DNA of 64,000 nucleotides from Lachnospiraceae bacterium (GTDB lineage: Bacteria > Bacillota > Clostridia > Lachnospirales > Lachnospiraceae). The notes beneath the pieces are model-generated. The model searched no databases. It was not told the origin of the DNA and saw only the letters and a list, made by a program, of their open reading frames with translations. The translations under genes and the position numbers were made by a program. The stretch covers positions 236,474 to 300,473 of the forward strand of contig JAIEFE010000018.1 in the NCBI GenBank assembly GCA_029067085.1, read 5' to 3'. Shown here piece after piece: positions 20,122 through 28,227 of the stretch. Position 1 is the stretch's first letter; every line of letters starts with the position of its first letter.

Positions 20122-20386
20122 CTTCTTTTTTCTCTCCGCATACACTCTGTGTACTGCGTCTGCGCGTTTTTGCAGGCGTCTCATAAACTCTTCTCGCAAA
20201 GCGGAACACATTGGTAAAACCCGCCAAAGCGCCAACAAAAAAAAGCGCCACCATCCAGACGGAGGTCCCGAGCCATCTGTCCAGATACATTCCCGCAAAG
20301 GAGCACAGAAAGATGGGAACCAGCATATTGACGCCAAACTGTGTAACCATTGCGAGCGCCTGCCAGACAGTTTTATTATATTTCAA
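20105..20386 (-). CDS. atpZ: AtpZ/AtpI-family protein
   Basis: A 93-residue protein with two membrane helices (QFGVNMLVPIFLCSFAGMYLD and SVWMVALFFVGALAGFTNVF), then a charged tail ending in a Lys/Glu/Asp run. The pattern is that of the small AtpZ proteins at the head of F-ATP synthase operons, proposed to act in Mg2+/Ca2+ transport or assembly. The most likely start is TTG 20386, since the family begins close to MKYNKTVWQALAMVTQFG. It is the first gene of the operon. Confidence 0.82.
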   Translation of the reverse strand: MKYNKTVWQALAMVTQFGVNMLVPIFLCSFAGMYLDRWLGTSVWMVALFFVGALAGFTNVFRFARRVYETPAKTRRRSTQSVCGEKKEDEEKD

Positions 20387-20433
20387 ATCAATCGCCTACC
20401 CAGTCCGAAATTCCCCTGAAGTCTAACAATAAA

Positions 20434-20462
20434 AGTATACCTTTTTTTGGTACTTTTGTCCA
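20434..20462 (-). promoter_or_regulatory. atp operon promoter
   Basis: On the minus strand TGGACA (20457-20462), a 17-bp spacer and TATACT (20434-20439) lie 48 bp before atpZ. Both hexamers match the sigma-A consensus at five of six positions. Confidence 0.75.
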
Positions 20463-20501
20463 GACCCAGTTCAGTCTTGGAAGAATTTTTGTGAAAACTA
20501 T

Positions 20502-20530
20502 TTGACAGTCCCCTTCCGCAGTGTTACGTT
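20502..20530 (+). promoter_or_regulatory. Probable promoter of the DUF402 gene
   Basis: Perfect TTGACA (20502-20507), a 17-bp spacer and a weak TACGTT (20525-20530) lie 35 bp before the ATG. Confidence 0.5.
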
Positions 20531-20564
20531 TAAAAGAAAACGAATAAGCAGGGGAGAACGGCTT

Positions 20565-21041
20565 ATGAAAAATCCTATTCTATATCGTCGAAGACTGATC
20601 CCGGAGGAATGCGTGCTGCTAAAGGACGACCGGCTGCTTCACCGCGACGATAAACTCATCGTGACGGCGTGGAACACCTTAAAGCCCCGCAAAGACATCC
20701 ATCACGGCTGCTCCTGCTACTATCTGGATGAGAACATCAAGGTAAGCCGCTTCTACAATGCTGACAACGTCCTTCTCTACTGGTACTGTGACATTGTGGA
20801 ATATGAACATGACGAAAAAACCGACACCTACATTGTCACCGACCTTCTGGCGGACGTTATCATCTACCCGGACGGTTTTGTGAAGGTGGTTGATATCGAT
20901 GAGCTGGCCACCGCCAAAGAGGCCGGCCTCCTGAGCGACGGGGGCTTAAAGACCGCACTGCTTGCGCTCAACAAACTGCTGCAGACCATCTACGACGGGG
21001 GTTTTGAAAAGCTGCAGGAGCCGTTGGAGCGGTATAGCTGA
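20565..21041 (+). CDS. DUF402 domain protein
   Basis: A 158-residue cytoplasmic protein with the DUF402 fold: IVTAWNTLKPRKDI, CSCYYLDENIKVSRFYN, and the acidic pattern WYCDIVEYEHDEKTDTYIVTDLLADVIIYPDG split over the middle of the protein. Relatives include nucleoside tri- and diphosphatases such as the Staphylococcus NtdP group and the RNA-binding FAU-1 protein; the substrate here is unknown. AGGGGAG precedes ATG 20565. It is a single gene, divergent from the atp operon and convergent with the SleB-domain gene. Confidence 0.82.
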   Translation: MKNPILYRRRLIPEECVLLKDDRLLHRDDKLIVTAWNTLKPRKDIHHGCSCYYLDENIKVSRFYNADNVLLYWYCDIVEYEHDEKTDTYIVTDLLADVIIYPDGFVKVVDIDELATAKEAGLLSDGGLKTALLALNKLLQTIYDGGFEKLQEPLERYS

Positions 21042-21085
21042 ATTACCGTGCTGATTCGCAAAACCGCCGTTGCACAGCTCAATGC

Positions 21086-22285
21086 TTAATAGAAGATATG
21101 TCCCCCGATTCTATACTTCGGATTGATCCCATCTATAGGCGTACGGAAATAGACGCAGTTTCCCACATTGGTGGTACCGCCCATCACTTCGTCCGCCGCC
21201 TGATAACAGGCTGCGGTAGCTCTGCCTTCCCCGAGGGCGAGCGCAAGTCTGCCGCTGGCCACGGGTGAAAATTGTCCCGATTGATAAATAACGCCGGTTA
21301 CTGTATCTGGATAGACCGAGCTCAACACCCGGTTGATGACAACGGAACCGACGGCCACCTGTCCGCTGTAGGGCTCCGCGCCCGCCTCGCAGTAGATCAG
21401 GTTCGCGAGCAGATAGCGGTCACCCTCCGCAAAACTCACCTCTGAAATATCGCGCCAGCTCGACTGTGCAGCCAGTTCAGCCATTCGGATCTCCTCCGCA
21501 AGTTTGGCACGGAGCGCTGTGAGGTTCTCCTCCTGCTCTTTCAACTTCTGCTCATAGGCAAGCGCCGCTTCCTCCGCCTCTGAGATCTGGGCTGCCGTCG
21601 CATGTAAAGAACTGGAAGTCTGGCTGACAAGTCCGGACACGCGGCCCTGCTCCGCCACCACCTGTACACGGTAGTCGGAGAGCTCTTCGCGGTTTTTTTC
21701 CTGCTCCGCCTTCGCGAGCTCGAGCTCTTGCTGTTTCTGCTCCATGGCGGCCTGCGCGGCTTTGTATTCATCCAAAACCTTCTTCTGGTAGGCCGAGAGC
21801 TGCTCGATGTATTCATTTTTATTCAAAAAATCAGACAGACTTCCCGAAGAAAAGAACAATTCCAGATAGAGGTTGCTGCTGCGCTCGTAGGCAAACTGAA
21901 TCTGCCGCTTCATGGTGGCATACTGCTCGTCCTTCAAAGCGATGGCCTCGGCGAGCTCCTTCTCCACCAGCGCGATCTTCTCCTCCAGATCCCGAATCTC
22001 TTCCTCTTTATCGGCAATCTGAGCCTCCAGTTCATTCAGGTTATTGCTCACCTGTGTCAGCTCTGTATTGAGCGTGTTAAGAGCACCCTGCAGGGAATTT
22101 TGCTGCTCATTTAATCCCTTCAGGTTCTCCTCCGTCTTGCCAAGCTGCTCCTCCGTCTCATTTTTTTCCTCTTCTGCCTTCCTGATCTGCTCCCGGGTCT
22201 CCTCCGTGGCATGCGCGGAGAGCGGCACCATGCCGCAGAGCAGAACAAGGGCAAAACAGGCGGCCGCCCTCTTACTTATCTCCAT
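21086..22285 (-). CDS. Secreted coiled-coil protein with SleB-type cell wall hydrolase domain
   Basis: A 399-residue exported protein. A signal peptide (basic start, FALVLLCGMVPLSAHA) is followed by a long coiled coil over residues ~25-255 resembling the PcsB/CwlO N-terminal helical region, which is often a regulatory segment that binds FtsEX or keeps the enzyme inactive. The C-terminal ~120 residues are a SleB/CwlJ (Hydrolase_2) domain with LIYCEAGAEPYSGQVAVGS, VINRVLSS and FSPVASGRL. It probably cuts peptidoglycan in growth or spore germination. ATG 22285 follows GAGG and lies 8 bp after rpiB. Confidence 0.87.
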   Translation of the reverse strand: MEISKRAAACFALVLLCGMVPLSAHATEETREQIRKAEEEKNETEEQLGKTEENLKGLNEQQNSLQGALNTLNTELTQVSNNLNELEAQIADKEEEIRDLEEKIALVEKELAEAIALKDEQYATMKRQIQFAYERSSNLYLELFFSSGSLSDFLNKNEYIEQLSAYQKKVLDEYKAAQAAMEQKQQELELAKAEQEKNREELSDYRVQVVAEQGRVSGLVSQTSSSLHATAAQISEAEEAALAYEQKLKEQEENLTALRAKLAEEIRMAELAAQSSWRDISEVSFAEGDRYLLANLIYCEAGAEPYSGQVAVGSVVINRVLSSVYPDTVTGVIYQSGQFSPVASGRLALALGEGRATAACYQAADEVMGGTTNVGNCVYFRTPIDGINPKYRIGGHIFY

Positions 22286-22293
22286 AATCTTCC

Positions 22294-22722
22294 TCACGCT
22301 TCGATCGCATTAACTCTTCTCCGGTGCTTCTCTTCTTCTGAGAAAGGCGTATCCAAAAAGATATCCACAATATTGAGCGCAACCCGCTCCCCAATGATCG
22401 CCGCTCCCATGGCGAGCACATTGGCATCATTGTGTTCTCTGGTCAGCCGCGCAGACACCGGATCTCCGCAGAGCGCGCAGCGGATTCCCTTCACCTTATT
22501 CGCGGTTATGGAAATGCCGATGCCCGTGGTGCAGATGACGATACCCCTGTCGCACTCTCCCGATGCCACCGCCTTTGCCACTGCCGCCCCGAAGACCGGG
22601 TAATCGCAGGAGCTCTTGTCCTCACAGCCGAAATCCTTGTATTCCAGCCCTCTCTCCTGCAGATGCTCCATCACTTTCTGCTTCAGATCAAATCCACCGT
22701 GGTCACTTCCTATCGCTATCAT
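22294..22722 (-). CDS. rpiB: Ribose 5-phosphate isomerase B
   Basis: A 142-residue RpiB/LacAB-family isomerase interconverting ribose 5-phosphate and ribulose 5-phosphate in the pentose phosphate pathway. It starts IAIGSDHGGFDLKQKV and has the active-site block GIVICTTGIGISITANKVKG, with a Cys in the CTTGIG loop. REHNDANVLAMGAAI is also conserved. AGGAGG precedes the ATG. It belongs to the minus-strand operon from the GH18 gene to the SleB-domain gene. Confidence 0.95.
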   Translation of the reverse strand: MIAIGSDHGGFDLKQKVMEHLQERGLEYKDFGCEDKSSCDYPVFGAAVAKAVASGECDRGIVICTTGIGISITANKVKGIRCALCGDPVSARLTREHNDANVLAMGAAIIGERVALNIVDIFLDTPFSEEEKHRRRVNAIEA

Positions 22723-22749
22723 TCTTATTTCCTCCTCTCAGTTTTAATA

Positions 22750-23802
22750 TCATACATCAATGATCCGATGCCCCGCCGCCTTCATCAAACGATTCATCAC
22801 CGCAGCGCCCACACCCTCGTCGTCGCACTCCGGGTACTCGGAGAAGATCAATTCCACACCCTCGTCATCGCACTCCCGCAGAATGCGGTAGAGGCGTTCC
22901 GCCGCCGCCTTTGCACTGTTCTTGCGTCCTATGCTGAAACACACATCAGCCTCATAGCGCCCTATGGTCTCATCGCTTGCAATAACGCCCGTTTTTTTAT
23001 TTTCAGCCCGACCCGTGCGAAGCTTCTCATTGATACAGGCCGTGACTTTCTCCTCCCTGCCTCTGACTATGACGAGCTCCCCCTTCGGCGCATAATGCCG
23101 GTACTTCATGCCGGGCGCTTTCGGAGCCTGTCCACTGTCCTCGCGAAGGAGAGTCTCATCCTTTACCACCTCTCCCAGCGCTGCCGCCAGCATCTCCTCC
23201 GTGACAAAACCCGGCCGCAGGATCATAGGCGGTTCCACTGTCAGATCCACTATGGTGGACTCCAGTCCCAGAGTGGCCTGTCCACCGTCCAAAATCAACT
23301 CGATCCTGCCCTCCATATCCTCCGCCACATAGGTCGCCGCGGTGGGACTGGGTCTTCCGGAACGGTTGGCGCTCGGTGCCGCCACATAACCGCCCGCCGC
23401 CGCGATAAAATCCAAAGCCACATCATTGACCGGCATCCGCACCGCTACCGTGTCAAGACCGCCCGTGGTCTCCCTCGGTACCCGATCCGACTTTTTCAGG
23501 ATCATGGTAAGCGGTCCCGGCCAGAAGAGAGAAGCCAGCTTCTTTGCCGTCTCCGGAACCTCCTCCACAATAGCCGGCAGCGCCTCCATCGAAGAGATGT
23601 GCACGATCAGGGGATTATCGGAGGGCCTGCCCTTCGCTTCATAGATTTTTTTTGCGGAAGCGGAATTCAGAGCATCTCCGCCCAGCCCGTAGACTGTCTC
23701 CGTCGGAAAGGCCACCAGCCCGCCCGCCTTTATGACCTTTCCCGCCTCACGCAGCGCGTCGGCTCTGTTTACTTCCGATATTGTAATCACTTTTGTAACC
23801 AT
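22750..23802 (-). CDS. L-threonylcarbamoyladenylate synthase (Sua5/YwlC type)
   Basis: A 350-residue enzyme that makes the threonylcarbamoyl-AMP used for t6A37 modification of ANN-reading tRNAs. The N-terminal YrdC domain has GGLVAFPTETVYGLGGDA, KIYEAKGRPSDNPLIVH, LFWPGPLTMIL and APSANRSGRPSPT. The C-terminal Sua5 domain (from about residue 210) marks the long Sua5 form rather than short TsaC. The start is 2 bp from the cwlD stop codon, so the genes are likely coupled. Confidence 0.95.
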   Translation of the reverse strand: MVTKVITISEVNRADALREAGKVIKAGGLVAFPTETVYGLGGDALNSASAKKIYEAKGRPSDNPLIVHISSMEALPAIVEEVPETAKKLASLFWPGPLTMILKKSDRVPRETTGGLDTVAVRMPVNDVALDFIAAAGGYVAAPSANRSGRPSPTAATYVAEDMEGRIELILDGGQATLGLESTIVDLTVEPPMILRPGFVTEEMLAAALGEVVKDETLLREDSGQAPKAPGMKYRHYAPKGELVIVRGREEKVTACINEKLRTGRAENKKTGVIASDETIGRYEADVCFSIGRKNSAKAAAERLYRILRECDDEGVELIFSEYPECDDEGVGAAVMNRLMKAAGHRIIDV

Positions 23803-23803
23803 A

Positions 23804-24529
23804 CTATGATACCTTGTTCAAATATTCCAGCACTGCAAGATGAAGCGCCCAGGCTGTTCGTTCCTGATAGTGCGCCTGAGAAAGTTTCTGCGCCTCCTCG
23901 TAGTTCGATAAAAATCCGCACTCCACGATCACAATGGGCGACGATGTCTTTTTCAAAAGGTAGTAGCTGTCGTTGGCCTTGGCCTGTCTGGCATTGTCGG
24001 GATCCACTTCCCTTGCCAGCATCTGCTGGATCCGCTCTGCAAGCGCCTTGCTCTCCTCACTCCCTGCGTAGTAAAAGACCTGCGCACCGTGCACATACTC
24101 CTCGTGATAGCTGTTCTGGTGGATGCTCACTGTCAGCGCCGGCTTCTTCTCCTCGATGAGCGCCACCCTGTTCTTCATATCCTGTACTTTCTTATTGGAA
24201 ATATTTTCATCATAAAGCCCGGCGTCCGTCTCTCTGGTCAACACCACATCCACATCCGCTGCTGTGAGAAACTGCGCAAGCTTCTTCGCGATCTGTAAAT
24301 TGATATCCTTCTCCAGACTGCCGTCCACGCCTACCTTGCCGGGATCCGCCCCGCCATGCCCCGCATCGATCACCACACAGGGCCTCTCCTTTTCTTGAAA
24401 CATCACGACCCTGCCTGAGGAGACCAGCCTTACCCCGCCGCGCAAAATAAAGCCCGCCGCTGCGACCATCAGCGTAAGCAGCAAAATCCTGACAAAGCTG
24501 TCACATTTCCTCGATTGCATTCTCTCCAT
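23804..24529 (-). CDS. cwlD: N-acetylmuramoyl-L-alanine amidase, CwlD-like
   Basis: A 241-residue amidase that cleaves the bond between muramic acid and the stem peptide. An N-terminal membrane segment (ILLLTLMVAAAGFILRG) anchors or exports it. The zinc-dependent Amidase_3 domain has DAGHGGADPG, the metal-binding SIHQNSY and the catalytic Glu in VIVECGFLSN. In spore formers CwlD makes muramic lactam in the cortex. Size and motifs fit CwlD, but other Amidase_3 enzymes are possible. It is the second gene of the operon. Confidence 0.86.
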   Translation of the reverse strand: MERMQSRKCDSFVRILLLTLMVAAAGFILRGGVRLVSSGRVVMFQEKERPCVVIDAGHGGADPGKVGVDGSLEKDINLQIAKKLAQFLTAADVDVVLTRETDAGLYDENISNKKVQDMKNRVALIEEKKPALTVSIHQNSYHEEYVHGAQVFYYAGSEESKALAERIQQMLAREVDPDNARQAKANDSYYLLKKTSSPIVIVECGFLSNYEEAQKLSQAHYQERTAWALHLAVLEYLNKVS

Positions 24530-24638
24530 AATACCCTTTATTCCAAAGCCCGGCTGCAGCTTTGGAGTCCCGCACTGCTCTCAGTGTATCTATATGAAGA
24601 AAATGTCCTGAAAATGCCTCTTTTGCCTGAACTCCGTC

Positions 24639-26348
24639 TCAGGAACGGTTCATGTATTCTCCGATCACGTCCCAGATGTCCGGCGTCTCAAATCCAAGCC
24701 GCCATGCGGCCACGCCGCCAATCTCATACTTATCCATAATATTCAGTTTCACGCGAATGGAGTCCGCGTCCTCCAGCCACACCTGACAGAAGCTGTCTCC
24801 AGACTGAAATTCCCCGTAATTCTGGCAGGTCGTCTCATCCCAGCGGATCGCAATACTATGATTCGACACATACTCCTGCGCCATTTCCATGCCCACCGCC
24901 TGACTCTCCACGGTAGTGCCCTTCGTCTCCCAGAGACGTGTATAGAAAGGGAGTGCATTAATGACTTTTTTCGCCGGCACGTCCGCCACCGTATTTTTGA
25001 TACCGTTCTCTACAAAATTGATAGAAGCCACGCTCCCCGCTTCCTTGCTTCCGTTATAATGTTCATCATATCCCATAATGATCACATAATCCGCCACCAC
25101 GCCCTGCTCGGCTCTGTCATAGTGGTCCGTATGATTCATGGGCACATAGTTGTCCACCGAGAGCACAATGCCATATTTCCTGCAGGGAATGGAAAGTTCC
25201 CTGATAAACTGGATAAAGGGTTCTCCGGCATCCAGACTGAGATTCTCAAAGTCAATATTGATCCCGTCCAGATCATACTCCTGTGCGGCCGCCACCAGAT
25301 TCGTGATCAGCTTCCATCTGCTTGACGATCTGGACAGCAGCTCATACATATCCACATCCACGCTCTCTACATTGCCCACAAGCCCCCAGACTTCAAGGCC
25401 CATTTCGTGTGCCCTCTGCACATAAGATGCAGCGGCAAAACTGGAAAATTCTCCCTCGTTGCCCGTGAGCGTAAACCAGGTCGGAGAGATCACATTGAGT
25501 CCTTCTGTCTGAGCGACAGCGCTCTCAAGCGTGTCGTTTCCCCCAACACCGCCGATCACATGCCAGCCCAGATTGATCTTATGATCCCGGGTGTTTGCCT
25601 CATAGACCGGTTCCGCATAGTCAGTCACCGGCTCAGGCCTCACAGTTGACTTTTCACCCAGTCTCTTGTTCTCCACATAGCCGATAAAGGAATCCTGCGT
25701 CTTCACCTTCGTCCAGTTTTCCATCTCGTCCAATATGATGACGGTGTCGCCCTCGGAAACATCCGTCAGAATATCGCTCTTGATGCCGCCTTGATAGCGC
25801 ACCTGCGTATCTTTCGCAACAGGTGCGGTCTGCCGTTCATTCCACTCTGTGTAGATCTGCATGTGGTTCGGCTCCGTAAAAAGCTCGTAAGAAAAATTCG
25901 CAAACTCCTTCATATAATCAGCCGCTATATAAAGTGTCTCTCCTTCATAGCGGGAGATCGTGTAATCACGCCCGTCGGAAGATTCCGCAAAGTCCGCATC
26001 CAAAACGGTAATGTTTCCTGTGCCGATCTCGTTGAGATAGACCGCATCGGGCATCGCGTAAAGAAGGTTTCTTGCTGCCTTATCCTCGTAAAATCTGTCG
26101 TTAAAATATTTGTGAACCGTCGCTATATCAAAATAACATATGTTATCAAATATTTTGGCATGCTCTTCAATTCGCTCGTCCTGTAAGATGATCGGGACGT
26201 CATTCTCGCCCTGAATGCCAAAATATTCCGTTAGATCCGCTCTCTCCTTTGAGTACGAGTACTTTTCCAACAACATCGCTCCGAAACCTGCTGCCGCAAT
26301 CAATATAATAAGGACGATCGCGACGATCACCGGAATCACCTTTTTCAT
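24639..26348 (-). CDS. Membrane-anchored GH18 family glycosidase with SH3 domain
   Basis: A 569-residue protein with a single N-terminal membrane helix (VIPVIVAIVLIILIAAAGFGAML). Residues ~175-235 look like a bacterial SH3 domain (ILTDVSEGDTVIILDEMENW, FIGYVENKRLG). The C-terminal ~320 residues are a GH18 TIM barrel with the catalytic DGINIDFENL, in which the final Glu is the proton donor. Relatives such as YaaH/SleL act on N-acetylglucosaminyl linkages in spore cortex or wall. It heads an operon with cwlD, sua5, rpiB and a SleB-domain gene, supporting a peptidoglycan role. Confidence 0.87.
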   Translation of the reverse strand: MKKVIPVIVAIVLIILIAAAGFGAMLLEKYSYSKERADLTEYFGIQGENDVPIILQDERIEEHAKIFDNICYFDIATVHKYFNDRFYEDKAARNLLYAMPDAVYLNEIGTGNITVLDADFAESSDGRDYTISRYEGETLYIAADYMKEFANFSYELFTEPNHMQIYTEWNERQTAPVAKDTQVRYQGGIKSDILTDVSEGDTVIILDEMENWTKVKTQDSFIGYVENKRLGEKSTVRPEPVTDYAEPVYEANTRDHKINLGWHVIGGVGGNDTLESAVAQTEGLNVISPTWFTLTGNEGEFSSFAAASYVQRAHEMGLEVWGLVGNVESVDVDMYELLSRSSSRWKLITNLVAAAQEYDLDGINIDFENLSLDAGEPFIQFIRELSIPCRKYGIVLSVDNYVPMNHTDHYDRAEQGVVADYVIIMGYDEHYNGSKEAGSVASINFVENGIKNTVADVPAKKVINALPFYTRLWETKGTTVESQAVGMEMAQEYVSNHSIAIRWDETTCQNYGEFQSGDSFCQVWLEDADSIRVKLNIMDKYEIGGVAAWRLGFETPDIWDVIGEYMNRS

Positions 26349-26391
26349 TTGTCCAGCCCCTTTCCGACCGTCTGTAGTTAACGCTGACCAA

Positions 26392-26415
26392 GCAGGGAAG
26401 CTATTCCTTCCCTGC
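26392..26415 (-). other. Leader hairpin before the GH18 gene
   Basis: GCAGGGAAG (26392-26400) and CTTCCCTGC (26407-26415) form a perfect 9-bp stem with a 6-nt loop between the promoter and the start codon. No T run follows on the minus strand, so it is not an ordinary terminator. Confidence 0.55.
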
Positions 26416-26432
26416 CCGCCGCGTTTACTACG

Positions 26433-26461
26433 ATTATAACAAACTATTCCCTTTCAGTCAT
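26433..26461 (-). promoter_or_regulatory. Promoter of the GH18-cwlD-sua5-rpiB operon
   Basis: On the minus strand ATGACT (26456-26461), a 17-bp spacer and a perfect TATAAT (26433-26438) lie about 85 bp before the GH18 start codon. Confidence 0.65.
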
Positions 26462-26970
26462 CAGTTTTTTTCTAAAAACAGGGGCCGTTTGCCGCATAGC
26501 GGGTTCCTACCGGCTTACAGTCGCCTCCTTTCGCGGCCGCCCGCCCAAAATACCGTATGACAGACCCTCCATGCCGCATCCTCCAAAAGAAGAATTAAAA
26601 AGAAACTATAAAATGACGCAACCGTGATATACTAATGGCATATGCTATAAGAGGGCGGAAACTGTTCTGAAGACGTCTCTGACATGCAGATAAATTTGAA
26701 AAATAACTGTATAACCTACTCATTCCTTGTGAATTATAATTTGTGAAAACAGCAGAAGGAAGTAAGAATGGTTTCTGACCGGGCGCGTCGCCCATAAGAC
26801 TGTCTCTGCTTTTGAAGGTTGCAAAGACACAGATGTTATTTTATGAAATTTTCGCGTTCCTCCTCTCCCTGCGGATTGTCAGAGGACATCTTGTAGTACG
26901 ATTATACCCATAAAATGACAATATATGCAAGTATTTTCTAAAATTATTAAAAATTTTTAAACACTTTCCG
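26462..26970. other. Long intergenic region, possible structured RNA
   Basis: About 500 bp without a credible protein gene. Seen here: a GC-rich stretch at 26480-26580, a GGGCG/CGCCC hairpin near 26780-26793, a TCCTCT/AGAGGA inverted repeat near 26858-26885, and a minus-strand promoter-like pair (TTGCAT 26925-26930, TATAAT 26901-26906, 18-bp spacer) pointing into the region. A stable non-coding RNA is possible. I could not match it to 6S, tmRNA, SRP RNA, RNase P RNA or a riboswitch by eye. Confidence 0.3.
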
Positions 26971-26977
26971 TCTACTA

Positions 26978-27007
26978 TTGACGAAAGCCGACTTTCGGGC
27001 TTAAGAT
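26978..27007 (+). promoter_or_regulatory. Probable mecA promoter with inverted repeat in the spacer
   Basis: TTGACG (26978-26983), an 18-bp spacer and TAAGAT (27002-27007) lie 61 bp before mecA. The spacer holds a CGAAAG/CTTTCG inverted repeat (26982-26987 and 26992-26997), an operator-like feature. Confidence 0.5.
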
Positions 27008-27068
27008 ACACTTAATCAAAGTCTTACAAAGGCTGTCACAAATCTATGATAAGGAAGCGAACAACGAC

Positions 27069-27833
27069 ATGAAAATAGAAAAAGTAAATGAGCAGCAGAT
27101 TCGCTGCACCCTCACCAGAGAGGATCTTGTGAACAGAGAATTAAAGATCAGCGAACTCGCCTATGGCACGGAGAAGGCAAAAAACCTCTTCCGCGACCTG
27201 ATGCAGCAGGCTGCCTACGAGTGCGGCTTTGAAGCGGAAGATATTCCTCTGATGATCGAGGCAGTTCCCTTAAACGCCGAATGCATCGTGCTGATCGTCA
27301 CCAAAGTGGAGGATCCGGAAGAGATCGACACCCGCTTTGCTAAATTCGCGCCTTCCGTCCACGACGAAGATTACGGTCTTGACACCGAGGACAACGAGGC
27401 TCTCATGGAGGCCTTCGCCGACAGTGCGGACGAAGTGCTGAATCTCCTGCGTCGGATGAACAACGGAGAGGACACTGCAGATTCGCAGCATACGGCGTCC
27501 AAAAACGGCGATGACGCCTCCCGGTCCGATAAAGATAAGGCTGTAAACCGTCTCTACTCCTTCCGCTCCCTGCGAGAGGCGTCCAGGCTGGCCCGCGTAG
27601 CCGGCACAGTCTGGGAGGGCGGTAACTCTCTCTACAAGGATGAGAGCACGGGCTCTTACCTTCTGCATCTGCATCCCGGCGAAACGGATACCGCTGCCTA
27701 CAACCGCCTGTGCCATCTCATTTCCGAGTACGCACGGCCGGAGAAGACTTCAAACGCAACCGGAGCCTATCTGGATGAGCACTGCGAACCGCTCATAAAA
27801 GACAGCGCCCTTAAGACGCTGTCACAGCTTTGA
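27069..27833 (+). CDS. MecA-family adaptor protein
   Basis: A 254-residue protein matching clostridial MecA. The N-terminal part ([40 protein letters not shown]) is the substrate-binding side. The C-terminal part ([28 protein letters not shown]) is the portion that binds ClpC. An acidic and Ser-rich linker lies at ~125-175. MecA brings substrates to ClpCP for degradation and limits competence and sporulation regulators in Bacillus; targets here are unknown. The last 23 bp overlap the convergent DUF1858 gene. Confidence 0.88.
   Translation: MKIEKVNEQQIRCTLTREDLVNRELKISELAYGTEKAKNLFRDLMQQAAYECGFEAEDIPLMIEAVPLNAECIVLIVTKVEDPEEIDTRFAKFAPSVHDEDYGLDTEDNEALMEAFADSADEVLNLLRRMNNGEDTADSQHTASKNGDDASRSDKDKAVNRLYSFRSLREASRLARVAGTVWEGGNSLYKDESTGSYLLHLHPGETDTAAYNRLCHLISEYARPEKTSNATGAYLDEHCEPLIKDSALKTLSQL
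27797..27823 (-). terminator. Terminator of the DUF1858 gene, inside the 3' end of mecA
   Basis: On the minus strand GACAGCG (27817-27823), a 9-nt loop that contains the TAA stop, and CGCTGTC (27801-27807) are followed by TTTT (27797-27800). The whole element lies within mecA codons on the other strand. Confidence 0.65.
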
Positions 27834-28011
27834 TCTTTGACATCAGTTCATCGGCATCCAGACCATGAACCATCGCCGCCTCCTCCAGGGTCTCCCCCTG
27901 GGCGGAGGGGCATCCAAGGCAGTGCATGCCGATTTCTAAAAGGACGGGGGCAATGTCCGGGTTTGTCCGAAGTGCCTCTCCGATCGTCATATCCTTCGTG
28001 ATATCTGCCAT
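27811..28011 (-). CDS. DUF1858 domain protein
   Basis: A 66-residue protein of the DUF1858 family: [39 protein letters not shown] with the paired CLGC cysteines, split here over the middle of the protein. The family is common in anaerobes and related domains occur fused to redox or hybrid-cluster proteins, so a thiol or metal role is suggested but unproven. Its start is preceded by AAAGGAG, and it has a strong promoter at 28048-28076. It faces away from the pfl locus and converges on mecA. Confidence 0.85.
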   Translation of the reverse strand: MADITKDMTIGEALRTNPDIAPVLLEIGMHCLGCPSAQGETLEEAAMVHGLDADELMSKIKAVTAS

Positions 28012-28047
28012 TTTTTACAACTCCTTTCATATTTTTATGCTTCCATG

Positions 28048-28076
28048 ATTATAGTGTAAACCATTCTATCCGTCAA
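28048..28076 (-). promoter_or_regulatory. Promoter of the DUF1858 gene
   Basis: On the minus strand TTGACG (28071-28076), a 17-bp spacer and TATAAT (28048-28053) lie 36 bp before the start codon. Confidence 0.8.
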
Positions 28077-28148
28077 TCCTCCATACAATTTTCACAAAAT
28101 TTTCATACTTTTTTCTTCATTTGTATGAGAAAAAGAACAAAGGCTGTC

Positions 28149-28178
28149 TTGACTGCGCTTCGACAGATAGCATATAAT
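28149..28178 (+). promoter_or_regulatory. pflB promoter
   Basis: TTGACT (28149-28154), an 18-bp spacer and TATAAT (28173-28178) lie 49 bp before the pflB ATG. Confidence 0.75.
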
Positions 28179-28227
28179 GTTCTTACCGAATCAAATAAAA
28201 AATTTTATAATAGGAGGTTGGTACAAA

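Noticed and set aside
22432-24159. 575-codon plus-strand frame opposite rpiB, sua5 and cwlD
   Set aside because: It crosses three real minus-strand genes and has Arg/His-rich shadow composition.
26559-26580. 21-codon ORF on the minus strand (MEGLSYGILGG start, reading down to about 26514)
   Set aside because: A possible ribosome site is present, but the ORF is very short, in GC-rich hairpin-forming DNA, and has no supporting context.
26349-26640. c-di-AMP (ydaO-type) riboswitch before the cell-wall gene operon
   Set aside because: The conserved blocks of that class were not found on the minus strand leader.
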